From Pseudofabraea citricarpa (lineage: Eukaryota > Ascomycota > Leotiomycetes > Helotiales > Dermateaceae), in contig JAPWGK010000002.1 of NCBI GenBank assembly GCA_029641185.1, forward strand, positions 62,001 through 126,000: DNA of 64,000 nt, read 5' to 3'. Below, in pieces: positions 12,013-22,832 of the stretch (position 1 is the stretch's first letter; each line of letters starts with the position of its first letter). The notes beneath the pieces were generated by a model. The model had not been told where the DNA came from. It was given only the letters and a program-made list of their open reading frames with translations, and ran no database searches. The translations under genes were made by a program, and so were the position numbers.

Positions 12013-13557
12013 TTATTTCAAAGACAAAGCTTGACCTCCTCCAAGTGCCTCCCGTCGGGATACAGACCTGGGGTCAAAGAAGGGCTTTTCGCCAATTGAA
12101 ACAACCCTGTTACCTTGCCGTTTGCCATCATAATCACTGGCAAAACATTAATTTACTGAAAATATATAATAGATTGATAACTCACTTAGTTGCTGTGTGA
12201 AATACCGAACGACTTGGTTCAAATCAGTCAAAGTATGTTTGATGATCAGAGAGAACACTTACTTATCCCATATTGCCACATCGTTCTTGTTCCATTTAAA
12301 ACGGACTTGTAAATCATGGTTATTAGAAATCATTTCCAGGACTGGTAGTTGTTAGTCTTTTTCAAAGCTTGCGCGCGTCGTGATAAACTTACAATAAGCC
12401 TTAAGGATTTCGCTCTCCCGATCTGTTACATTATCTATCCAACCATGTTGAACTTGTTGACCGGCACCAAACAAACTCTTCCACCCAGTCACAGGGTTCG
12501 TACGCACAACAGGACTCCAAAAATATCAGCACATTAATCGTGATATTATCACAAGCCTTTGAACTTACTGTTGGGCCTTGAAGTCAAGTCCCTTGTTTTC
12601 AGGGGAGCCGCGGTCCTCGCTAATCAAATCAACTCCATGCTCGGCAACAACTTTTAAGAATTCGGGCTGAGTGTCGTCAGTCACTTAACCATTTGTTTAT
12701 GATTGGACGTCCTTGCCTGATGATGAGTAGCAGTCAAGCCATTAGCAATGTTTTGCCAAGTTGGCGATAAGCGATCGTAAGCTTCATAGCCCGATGCCCA
12801 GAGCGTGTCTCCGCCAACATCATCAGGAAGAGTATGAATCTTCAAAATGGCATAGTCGGATGGGACATGCTCAAATGTAATGCTTTTTAGTGTTGGTAAG
12901 CTTATTGGAACGGAGACAAGGATAAAGTGCTTACTCGGCATGCCAACCTTCGCTTGCAATTCTCCTGGAATGAGGTGCAAATCTCTTTTTGTAAAACTTT
13001 TGAAATTGCTATAATATCATCGTCATTACATAAGATGCCAGAGGTGTGATAAATAGCATACCTGAGATGAGATGACAGAGACCTCATCATCTAATTGTTT
13101 GCCGTTCTCGTCCACAGTCAGCCCTCGCTTACTGTTTAGTAAGGCATGCCGATGAAGCTGGAAGCTTGTTAGTTACCTTTCTTTGACCTAGGATTATATA
13201 AGATACCTTTGATGTAGCTGGTTTACCAGTTAGTTCGCCGAGCTTCTGGCCAAGTATCTTTTGGTCCTCTATTGAGATGTCCTGATTTCGAAAGAACACA
13301 ACACCACGTTGGGAAACAATTATAGCAAGATCGCGAATTCTTCGGTCATCTTTCAATATATCGAGAAGACTAGCTTCGGGATATTCACGGCCTATGACAT
13401 TTGTGACATCGAAGGATTCATAATTGTCCAAGGAGCCACTGTACTTCAATGCTTCAAGAACTCCTTCCGCACTTGACCTTTCAGTTGGCGAAATATTTGT
13501 TGTGGGATCATTGTGATCGGTTGGCTTCACCGAAGTCTCCGTCGTGGCGGGGGCCAT
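12013..13557 (-). CDS. TauD/TfdA-family Fe(II)/2-oxoglutarate-dependent dioxygenase
   Basis: A predicted 378-residue cytosolic enzyme. The family uses 2-oxoglutarate and O2 to hydroxylate substrates such as taurine, alkylsulfonates or aryloxyalkanoates. Nine exons on the minus strand: 13207-13557, 13062-13157, 12935-13008, 12717-12882, 12569-12666, 12393-12514, 12263-12341, 12186-12212, 12013-12136. The iron ligands are His172-Ala-Asp174 (Trp-His-Ala-Asp-Ile-Thr-Phe-Glu) and the distal His334 (Ser-Val-Phe-His-Thr-Ala-Thr). Basic residues at 344 and 348 could bind 2-oxoglutarate. Pro-Ser-Asp-Tyr-Ala-Ile-Leu-Lys-Ile-His and Gly-Asp-Thr-Leu-Trp-Ala-Ser-Gly-Tyr are family hallmarks. One intron (12667-12716, 50 nt) begins with GC instead of GT. 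I chose the start at 13557 because the frame matches the family's N-terminal length; an upstream in-frame Met exists at 13773. The substrate cannot be read from sequence. It is intact. Confidence 0.93.
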
Positions 13558-14173
13558 ATTTAAAAAGTTGAGGAAATATTCGACAATTTTAATTGATGTT
13601 ATTTGCAAGATTAGTCGTGATAAATGTATTAATGAAGTAGCTTTATGTCCTTTATGGGTTTGAAGGGCGCTGGACTTATGTATAATATTGACGTCAATGT
13701 CAAGTATTGTGTCATTTATGCATACATTGAGCGATGATGCTTCTGCTACACTTCTATGGATCCAATGTTCCATACACGTGAAATTTGCTTATACACCCAT
13801 GAATAAAACAGTTATGGCGTCAGATACCTGATTTATTTCTTGTTGTAGAACGAATACTTTGGCGGTCTTCGCGTTCTATATATCACGCAAGGGGCGGAGA
13901 ATATGATGCAATTACTACGTGCACCTTTAATGTATCAGCTACTCGTAATATAGTTCTCACTTTATTTTCCCCCTTAATATAAGAAATTCTCGGTGTAAGT
14001 TTGCAATTCCAATGCAGGATATTCGATATTCTTTTTGTTTTCTTCTCGCGATATATCAGCTATGTTTATTATTTTGAACAAAGTAAAAGCAAAGCGAAGG
14101 AATAATATGTTGTTGTTAAATGTTTATAAAATAAACGAGTATCGGGTCTCAATTATATCTACGCCTTTGTCCT
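13558..14173. other. Spacer: promoter region of the dioxygenase and 3' flank of the carboxylesterase
   Basis: No gene. On the minus strand a TATA-like GATATATAG is centred near 13880, inside an imperfect palindrome (GCGTGATATATAGAACGC), about 320 bp before the dioxygenase ATG. CCCCT/AGGGG words nearby resemble stress-response elements, but such short words occur by chance. Confidence 0.4.
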
Positions 14174-16004
14174 TTACAGTCCCCAGACATTCAAAAGGTT
14201 ATCTATCAACCAACCTATCGCTTCTCCCCTCCAAAGATCCTCTTCCAAATAACTTAGAGTATTAGCTGTGAAGACCATACTTTTACCCGTGCCATGCGCC
14301 CCTCCAACTCCAGTATCCCATGTTTGCCAGTTTGTGGGTTCTTCAACGAGGTTCGTATTTGGATCCAACGTTGTGATAAAGCTCACCCATGACTTACTCA
14401 TCTTGCTTACCACCTCTTGAAAGCGTTCCTCCTTCTCCACTGTCAATTCCGAAAATGGATTAATAGCATAACCTTGCCCTTTTGTGTTGTTAAAGACAAA
14501 TGCGATCTCCTCGAAGTGCGTGGCGCCTTTGAATGGATCAGCCATGGTGGGAGTAACATCAAATCGAAACGCGTAGTTAGTGACGTTATATTTGGACCAA
14601 GCACGGTTTGTCAAGCGACGAGGAGCGTGTACGATGAGATCCCCAAAAAAGGCTGCTGTGCGACGATATTGGATTCCATTCTTATCCGTCGCAGCGCTGC
14701 CTTCAATTAAAAGCTCGGGAAATGTGGTTAAACTTGGTATTCCTAGAGTTTGAACATCTGGATAGAGGGCTTGGATAATCTGAGCCTCTATGGAATTATG
14801 GGAGACGCCTGTTGTAGCAAGGGCATAGAGGAAGTCGTCTGTACTGTTGACTGTTAGGGATGGAGAGGGGCCCTTAAAGTCTCCGAAAGCCGTGCCTTCA
14901 TCGGTATTTGCACCAATTAGGATGGGAACTTTGACGAACTCTCCACGTGAAAGCTGAGTGGTAGGATGAGTGACAATGAAGTCGTTATCAATGATCGGAA
15001 CGAAAGATCCAAGGCCCCACGAAGATATGTTTAAAGCTGTGTTGAGTTCTTGAAATGGGAGGTCGCGTAGACACGAGAGAGAATTTTGTGTGGTGTTGAA
15101 ATGCAGTGTAGCCGAACATGACGTGCTTGCTACAAGACGGTTATAAACAGATTGGTACTGGGTGCTGTTAAAGCCTTTGGTTAATGACTCTGGAGCATAG
15201 CTCACAGCTGGTCCTCCAGATTGGGCGATGGCTCCACGGAACAATTCATCGTCTCTTCCCCCATAAGCTAAGAGATGTGCCCCTACACTCTGCGCTCCGG
15301 CACTCTCTCCCCATATCGTAACTCTTGACTTGTCTCCTCCAAATGCAGCAACATTTTCTTGGATCCAGTGAAGTGCAAGTCTTTGGTCTCTGTAGCCTAA
15401 ATTTGCAACGCCTTCATCAATAACCTCTTTCCCTCCAAGGAAGCCAAATGCGTGAAGACGATATTGTATAGTGACGGCTACCATTGGTGTACCCATTGAG
15501 ACACTATTCGATACAATATATGACAGATTATATCGCGGATCGGAAGCGCCACCTGATTGAAGACCACCACCATGAATCCATACACCCACTGGTAGACTTG
15601 AATTCTCGGGCATTGAAGAAGGTCGGACGATTGAGAGGTAAAGACAGTCTTCACTGATGTCCTTCCCTATACTATCTAAGCCATAGCCTGCACAGAAAGG
15701 TGTATAGGTCGTTGCCTCTTGGGTACCATTCCATGTCAAGTTGAGACTTTTAGGGAGTCGAAAACGAAGCTCGTTAATGGGAGGCTAAGTGGTGTTCAAT
15801 CAGTAATGTGGGACAATATTATACAGACTATGAAGTACCTACAAGGGCATAAGGTATGCCTAGAAACAAATCCTGGTTATAGGTCGGATTATGGATTCCG
15901 TTGTAAGAGCCATTCTTCACCGTTACCACAGGATTGCTCTCAGGTAGAGGCGCCGGTAGCGCAGCGCAGACTGTAAGGCAGAGGAAAAGGATTGGGAGGC
16001 GCAT
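14174..16004 (-). CDS. Secreted type-B carboxylesterase/lipase
   Basis: A predicted 590-residue alpha/beta-hydrolase that cleaves carboxylic esters outside the cell. Exons on the minus strand: 15843-16004 and 14174-15784, with a 58-nt phase-0 intron. The N terminus is a signal peptide (Met-Arg-Leu-Pro-Ile-Leu-Phe-Leu, ending near Ala-Leu-Pro-Ala-Pro). The oxyanion-hole motif His-Gly-Gly-Gly lies near residue 125. The nucleophile is Ser215 in Gly-Glu-Ser-Ala-Gly-Ala. A Glu follows in Gly-Ala-Asn-Thr-Asp-Glu-Gly-Thr, and the His in Gly-Ala-Thr-His-Phe-Glu-Glu completes the triad. Glu-Asp-Cys-Leu-Tyr-Leu is the second type-B signature. Several Asn-X-Ser/Thr sites suggest glycosylation. It is on the same strand as the dioxygenase, 617 bp upstream of its start, so it has its own promoter. 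The natural ester is unknown. Confidence 0.94.
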
Positions 16005-17650
16005 CTTGAAATGAAAGAAATCGTCGCGAATGGCAGAAGAAAAAGAATGCTAGATATTCTCAGAGGTTGATTTAAACAAGTAAATGGATTGAAAGGCACT
16101 CGGTAACAGATTAAAATTACCTAACGCTTGTCTCTGTATCTGTGGGGAACTTTGGGTTGCTCCCTCCGTAAACTTAATGCGGGTCTGATTAAGGTAACCG
16201 CTTAGCTATGCTTGTCCAAATGTTAGGGAATCTATTTTTTCTTACATCGACTACAAGTGTTTGGGCAATTGAAACAATCTATATGGCTACTTCGCATGTA
16301 AGTCAAATGAAAGGCAATCACTAACAGTAAATTTATATAGTTATATAAATACTTTTTACGATGTAGAGGATATATGATGTTCGCATACTTCAAAAAGGCG
16401 TTTTCTGCTGTTTATTGTGTAGAAACCATATTAACTTGAGTCAATTATTGCTAAAAGTGTTAAATACCTCAGCGGGACTATTTCGCTCTTACCAAGCTCT
16501 TTTCCAAGAATAAAACATAAATTGGCAGCAGCCCACAATAACCAATTTCTCAGCTGCCGGAGCGGATGTAAAAGCCAAAGCCGAAAGCCGGAAATCCGCT
16601 TACAGTACAATCAACGCTTCTCCATCCTACAAAAAATAGCATTCGTGACAAATGACAATGGCATCGGCGCGAATGCATCATCGAGTATTCAATTCATAAA
16701 TTAAGAACAAAATGGTAATGATTACCGCTTATGTACCGTTCCTGGAATATTACTAGACGCATCCATATCTCAAATAATCGCTCCATCAACAAGATCTCCC
16801 AAGACTTATGGGTAGAATTAGTGACGCAAGTTTCTTGCTATTGAATTCAACTTTTAAGTGAAATTGTGCAGTTATTTTGACTTGAGTGAGAGTTTGAAAC
16901 ATGCCTTTATTGCATCCAACATCCATAGCAATGGTTTTAGTAAAATGACTTCACTGAATCCTCCGCTGTTTCCGACTTTTTCAACTATAGTAAATAATGT
17001 TGTTAAGTTCTTATTAAAGTGCGCTTGTCTGTAGCTATATCGAGTCCTAGGCTATGAGATCATAGTCCTAGGTAAGTAAACGGTGGTAATTCAAGAAAAA
17101 CATAAGGTTTGAGGTAGCACTATATATTCACTTAACAGAAGTAAGGGTATCAACGCACGAGAGGTTACCATGTTACAGCCGTAAATTAATAAATCTCTAC
17201 TACGCAAAAGATGACTTTTCGCGTACTTTGAATGTAACTCACAGCTAGTCGTGGAAAGTTGTTCGTTCTATTAGTATTTAATCCTTTTGTGCAACGTGAT
17301 CGAATGCAGTTGGCAGAACTGCACTTAGCTATAAAACATCTTACCAAGCTGTATGTGGTGTTAATCAGGGTATATGCGGAGATAACTTACTTTGTCCAAT
17401 AGCAGAAATTGTGGCTCTTCTACAGGTGCTTTGAGTTGGCCCGGTTCGAGCAAGATGGCTTTTCGCTAGTTACTGAATGGTTGAAAGATGCGCCGGTAAA
17501 TTCTATTCTGGGATAATTCGGTTGGACTTTCACCCCGATTCATGCAGCCACAGTCAAAAACGACACCACTAGTTGAATCACCAAGTCACGCTGGATCTTC
17601 AACATTGTACATAATTGCATAAAACTGCCGGATATCCTTGCATAACATGC

Positions 17651-17698
17651 ATAAGATCGGCACAACTGGCATAACTGCACAAATGTGCCGAATCTTAT
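17651..17698. promoter_or_regulatory. Inverted repeat with outward CGG/CCG ends upstream of the NmrA-like gene
   Basis: ATAAGATCGGCACA at 17651-17664 is mirrored as TGTGCCGAATCTTAT at 17684-17698. The arms match over 14 bp with one extra base in the right arm, around a 19-bp centre. Each arm carries a CGG triplet, the half site of Zn2Cys6 dimers. It lies about 240 bp before the start codon. Binding is inferred, not shown. Confidence 0.5.
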
Positions 17699-17848
17699 CC
17701 TCATGTATCCACATCAAAGCCCCAAACATACCAAATACGTCAATGAAGCTTACGAAGAATCTCCCTTTTGGTTGAGTTGAGGGATTTTAAATGGAAGATA
17801 AGTGGTCCTATTCTACCAGTCAATGTACAATGTATAGGTCAGAAAGAA

Positions 17849-17857
17849 ATATATAAG
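17849..17857 (+). promoter_or_regulatory. TATA-like box of the NmrA-like gene
   Basis: ATATATAAG lies 79 bp before the ATG at 17936, a usual distance in ascomycete promoters. A CT-rich stretch and AC-rich leader follow. Confidence 0.5.
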
Positions 17858-17935
17858 GAGCCTGGAATCCCTCTCAGTGAATACAGTACACAAAACAAGT
17901 TTCAAGAAGAATTAATACTACCAAATTAACTCACA

Positions 17936-19093
17936 ATGGGAAACGAGAAAGTTATTGTGGTTTTGGGCGCTACTGGGAATCAGGTGAGCTAGAGTTTTGC
18001 TTCGTAATTCATATTATCCGCGTACAATACTGATGAGTTAAGGGTGGTTCCGTAGCTTCATTTTTCCATGAGCAAGGGTGGTCTGTACGAGGGATAACAC
18101 GCGACCCATCCAGTACATCTGCCCAGGTATTGATTTCTCAAGGTATTGAAGTAGTCCCTGGTGACCTCGATTCTCTACCCTCCTTGGTTTCGGCGTTCAA
18201 AGGTGCGCATGTCATCTTCGCCGTCACGGATTTCTGGGCTCCGTTCCATACCAAGTACGCCGAGTTGAGCCAAGTTTCTGATCGAGCCACTGGCGAATAT
18301 GCTCTTGCTATTGAGGTTCAACGAGGAAAGAACATCGTTGATGCTGCGGAAAAGACTCTAAAAGACGAAGGACTTTTGGAAAAGTTTATCTGGAGCTCAT
18401 TGCCAAGTATTAACAACAGAAGCAGAGGGAAATATACCTTTGCTTTTCATTATGATGGCAAAGCCAAGATACAAGATTATTTGCAACATGAAAAAAAAGA
18501 TTTGTGGCAGAGGACAAGTGTACTACACATGGGGTTTTATACCACAAACCTTAAAACTATGGGTAAAGTTCTTGGAGCTTCTAAGGTATTTTAACTTCAG
18601 ATCAAGTTTTCAAAGTGCTAATGAAAACAGGATGACACCGGAACACTCGTCTTCAGAAAACCAGGTGGTAACGATGTCTTGCATCCATTTGTGGTTCCGA
18701 GCGACACCGGAAAGTTCGTGGGACTGCTTGTGAAGAAACCTGCTGGTGTCGAGTTGCTTGCCTGTAATGTGGAAGCTAGCTATTCTGATTTCATGAAAAT
18801 CTGGTCGGAGGTAACAGGTATACCTTCACGAATCGAAGAGATCTCTGTCGACGATGCAGATAAGGCAATTCCGGGAGGGTTGGGTCGAGAGGCAGCTGAA
18901 AGTACAGCTTGGAGTGCAGAGTTCGGTTGGGGACAAAGAGAGGGAACCCTTATTTTGCCATGGCAGGTATGTTTTTAGACAAGACATTCATTACTGACAG
19001 ACCTTGCTAACAGTTGTTTAGATTGATCCTGATATTAAACTTACAAGCTTGCGAGAGTATTTTGAAGCTGAAGACTGGAAAGATTTCGCATAG
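17936..19093 (+). CDS. NmrA-like NAD(P)-binding Rossmann-fold protein
   Basis: A predicted 332-residue protein with exons 17936-17983, 18043-18585, 18631-18966 and 19022-19093. The first exon encodes the nucleotide-binding loop Gly-Ala-Thr-Gly-Asn-Gln, which continues as Gly-Gly-Ser-Val-Ala across the intron, the NmrA/HSCARG form of the Rossmann fold. Further hallmarks are Arg-Gly-Ile-Thr-Arg-Asp-Pro after the second strand, Gly-Asp-Leu-Asp-Ser, Val-Thr-Asp-Phe-Trp and a Trp-Ser-Ser-Leu-Pro segment. Proteins of this family either sense NAD(P) redox state (as NmrA does for the GATA factor AreA) or act as atypical reductases. The catalytic Tyr-X3-Lys of true short-chain dehydrogenases is not obvious, so a sensor role is likelier. 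The short length and lack of GATA-control context argue against orthology to NmrA itself. Confidence 0.92.
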
Positions 19094-19561
19094 TAGTCTC
19101 AAGCTATGAAGTATGGTTCGTACACAGATAGAAGCTGAATTTACATCTTATATTATGATTCTTCGATTTTCATATCCTTTAGTTCAAATATTCCAGTCGA
19201 TAAAGTTTTCTTTTGGTCAAAACTGAGAGTCATTATTGGATTCTCTATATATTTTATTCTTTCAATGTACCCCTTTTAGAATATACCTTGTTTTGCTAAC
19301 TTGGAATCATTTCAGCGGATCGCTTAGCCTGTCCGGGTTCATACCTTGTTATTATCTCATCGGCTATTGATTTATAGCAATACGAGATTTGACACCCACT
19401 TTAAAATGTTCGCTGCATACATGAGCCTGAGTTAGGCAGGTGTAGTATGTATCCCAAGCTCGTGTCTCTTGGCAAAACACATTTCGTTTACTTAAAGTTC
19501 GCATTTTCTCCCCCGATATTAAACAAATCTAGACTTCCTTTTTTGAGTCCATTCTGACAAA
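19094..19561. other. Spacer between NmrA-like gene and subtilase
   Basis: It holds the 3' end of one gene and the promoter of the next on the same strand. No open frame or repeat stands out. A CT-rich leader (TTTTCTCCCCC near 19505) precedes the subtilase ATG. Confidence 0.45.
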
Positions 19562-22500
19562 ATGCGCTGTGGAAACTTGTTGCTTCTGTTAGTGGGCTAT
19601 ACCACAGCTGTGCAATTTCCGTCACGTCGCTCTTCCAATGAAACCACAACGAATGTTAATAGCAATCCAAAGCGATACATTGTCGAGCTTACCTCACGCA
19701 CTCACTGTTCCCACGTTGCTGCCACGATTGCCGGTCTTCCAAATCTGACACTTGTCAAGCAATTTGATTGGGATATTTTCCCAAGCGTTAGTATCGAGTG
19801 CAACCATGAGTGCAATGCTGAGCTATTGAGAACTCTTCTCGATGAGTCACTTGGTAGTCATGTTGTCGCTTCGCTATACAAGTCTTCGCCTGTGAAACTT
19901 CCACCCACAATTGAGGGTGAGTCTTTCAGTAATGATGCAGCCGCAGCAAACTACTCGGTGCATGGCCTCACAGGAGTTGAGAAACTCCATCAATCTGGCA
20001 TCCTTGGTAAGGGTGCAACCGTCGCCATTGTTGATAGTGGTATCCAGTACACACATCCTGCGGTAAAGTCTCTGCGACATCAAAAGGTATTTTATCATGA
20101 TGCTAATTAATCTCGAAAAGCTTGGAGGGGGTTTTGGTCCTGGTTTTAAGGTTACTGGAGGTTACGATCTTGTCGGGGATAGTTAGTTATCCCCTTTCTT
20201 GATAGTCTGAAGGGGTAGAGATTATAAAGTAACGTGCGTCCGAAACTGATTATACTCTGCTGTCTTCAGATTGGCCCGATGCACCAGCCAATCCGGATAT
20301 GGACCCCATAGATAGATTCGGCCATGGAACGCATGTAGCTGGAATAATAGCTGGTCAGAGTGACCAGTAAGTATACATTCCTGTAACTTCTTTCTTGTTT
20401 GTTTATTTACCAATATCGCTAGGTTTGTTGGAGTTGCACCGAGTGCAAATTTGCTCTCTTTCAAGGTCTTTGGTAAAGGTGGATATTCGACAGAGGAAGC
20501 TGTCATTGAAGGATTTCTCATGGCTTTTGAGTCTGGAGTAAGTCTTTAAGCCTCTGATTTTATACTGGAGGATTGTTAACCACTAATTTATATTTAGGCG
20601 GACATTATCAGTGCCAGTGTGGGCGAGGAAAGTGGGTTTACCACTAATGCGTGGGCCGTGGTGGCATCACGAATGGTTGAACAAGGTGTTGTCGTCGTGA
20701 TTGCTGCTGGAAATGCAGGTCAGGATGGTCCCTTTTCGGCTAGCAACGGGGCATCAGGAAAAAACGTTTTGACTATTGCCTCTGCTGAGCCAGGAGTATT
20801 CCCCGCTCAAGCATTCTCGGGAAACTTCAGTCTGGATGGCGTATCAAATAAGACACCGATCGCTTACATACCAGGTACTGGCTATTTTCCCAGCACCATT
20901 GTCGAATGGCCAATTAAGCCAGTGGTCTTGAACTCCTCGGTGGAGAATGACGCATGCATACCACTCTCTAACAATACCATGAACATGACAGATACAATCG
21001 TTCTTGTCAGGGATGGAGGATGTAGTATCACAACAAAACACGCCAACCTTGCAGCATTTGGTGCGAAGTATATACTTGTCTACAACAATGGTGGGCCATA
21101 TCTAGAGCCATTTACGTCAAATCCAGGAGGTCTCATAGGAGCAATTGAAGCACGCTCCGGCGAAGCTATCATTAATGCCATTCTTGCCGGCGGACATGTT
21201 ACTGCCTCGTTCGACATTGATAGCGCCCACTATGTTGGTCTCTATAATGCTGGAGGTGGTCGCCCGGCCAGATACTCCTCCTGGGGCAGTACATATGATC
21301 TTGCACTTAAGCCAGATGTCGCCGCACCTGGCACTAAGATCCTCAGCACATACCCAACTAATGAGTATCGAGTTTTGAGCGGAACCAGTATGGCAACTCC
21401 CTATATTGCAGGTATAGCAGCTCTGTGGGTTAGCAAATATGGCGGTCGAGCTGCACACGCTAGGGATCCTGCATGGTCCCAGCGGCTGACTGCACGGATC
21501 ATGTCGACAGCTCGTGCTATGCCTTGGGCTGATTATTCCACCAGTTCCACTGACTATGGATTTTGGGCACCTCCTACTCAGGTTGGTGCTGGATTTGTCG
21601 ATGCAGAAAGGGTGCTTAGCTACACAACAGAGCTTGGGTTTGATGGTCGCAAGTTTCAGTTAAACGATACAGCCAACTTCATTGAAACTCATTCTGTTGA
21701 AATTACTAACGGGGGCAGGGAAGCCGTTACATACCAGTTTTCATTGCAGGATGCTGGAGGATATACTGCGTATGCTCCAATCATACCCGGTCAGCCAACA
21801 TCATTTGGTGATCCATCAGTAAAGTATTACTGGGAGATTACTCCCGTGAAAATAAGCCCTGATGTTAGCATGCCACATCAGGAGTTTACAGTTAAACCTA
21901 GTGAGACAAAGACAGCTGAGTATGTTCTTGTAACAAGTTTTATGCCATATAATTCTGGCTGACAAAAGCTATAGATTTTCTTTTCGGGTCCCATCAGGTT
22001 TGGATGCAAATAGTTTACCAGTTCATGGTGGCAAAGTCCTTGTTAGTGGCAGCAATGGCGAAGAATTGGGGATTCCATACTTTGGTAAATCCACTTGCAT
22101 CTTATGAATGATCAAATCAATGACTCTTGACAGGCGTAGCGTGCGATTTAAAAAAGACCATAGCCAACATCTGGGATTACGGTAGCAATTTTCCCTATAT
22201 GGTCTCGGGGGTTTACGACATCAAGATCGAAAACAAATCAAAGTGTGTTGACTCTAACATTGTATAGTAACAGGAGCTCATGTGTTGTAGCTTTACCTTT
22301 AACCTCACATTGCAAGAACAAGACTTTCCCAAAATGAACTCCCAATTGGCTTGGGGAACCAAGGAACTCCGCTGGGATGTAAGTTAAATTATAACGGACA
22401 AACTTTTGATCTATGCTCCAATTAAATTGACTCGAACAGATATTCAATGCTAATTACACGGAAGAAAGCTGGATCTACCCTCCGATCATTGGTAAGAACG

Positions 22501-22832
22501 GTTATGTTGGATCTGCAACGAGCTGGAACGGTACTGCATCTACAAACTGGTTCACCCCTGGTAAAGATAGCGAGGATGATATATTCTCATTTCCACTATA
22601 CAACCAGCCACGAGGAGATAGAGATATATTTTTCTGGCTAGGCAGATTTGCTGATGGTTCAAGCATTCTCCCCGGATCGTACAAGTATGCGCTAGTATAT
22701 ACAAGAGTTTCTTGAGTGTTCGACTGACAATTTTATGACAGTTTTCGCATTGCTGCGCTTCGACCCTTCGGTAATCCATCAATTTCAAAGGATTGGGATA
22801 TTTGGAGACTCCCTGAGATTAAGATTCTTTAG
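19562..22832 (+). CDS. Secreted subtilisin-like serine protease (S8) with PA domain
   Basis: A predicted 912-residue extracellular endopeptidase. Exons: 19562-20062, 20121-20181, 20270-20366, 20423-20537, 20598-21919, 21975-22084, 22134-22242, 22291-22378, 22440-22684, 22742-22832. Layout: signal peptide (residues 1 to about 17), inhibitor-like propeptide to about 130, then the catalytic domain. Catalytic residues: Asp158 (Ile-Val-Asp-Ser-Gly), His206 (Gly-His-Gly-Thr-His-Val-Ala-Gly) and Ser522 (Gly-Thr-Ser-Met-Ala-Thr-Pro). A protease-associated insert of roughly 120 residues lies between His and Ser (about 350-470, Val-Arg-Asp-Gly-Gly-Cys-Ser region). After the catalytic domain a fibronectin-III-like tail runs to the end. 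This is the layout of minor extracellular proteases (Vpr-like). The intron at 21920-21974 is needed to avoid a stop at 21960. Many glycosylation sites. A role in nutrition or host/substrate degradation is likely. Confidence 0.95.

Larger units (their letters stand above)
16005..17935. other. Spacer of 1.9 kb between divergent genes
   Basis: It serves as the promoter region for the carboxylesterase (minus) and the NmrA-like gene (plus). Open frames are short and have no family resemblance. The part near the NmrA-like gene contains a strong inverted repeat and a TATA-like box, annotated separately. I see nothing else. Confidence 0.5.
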
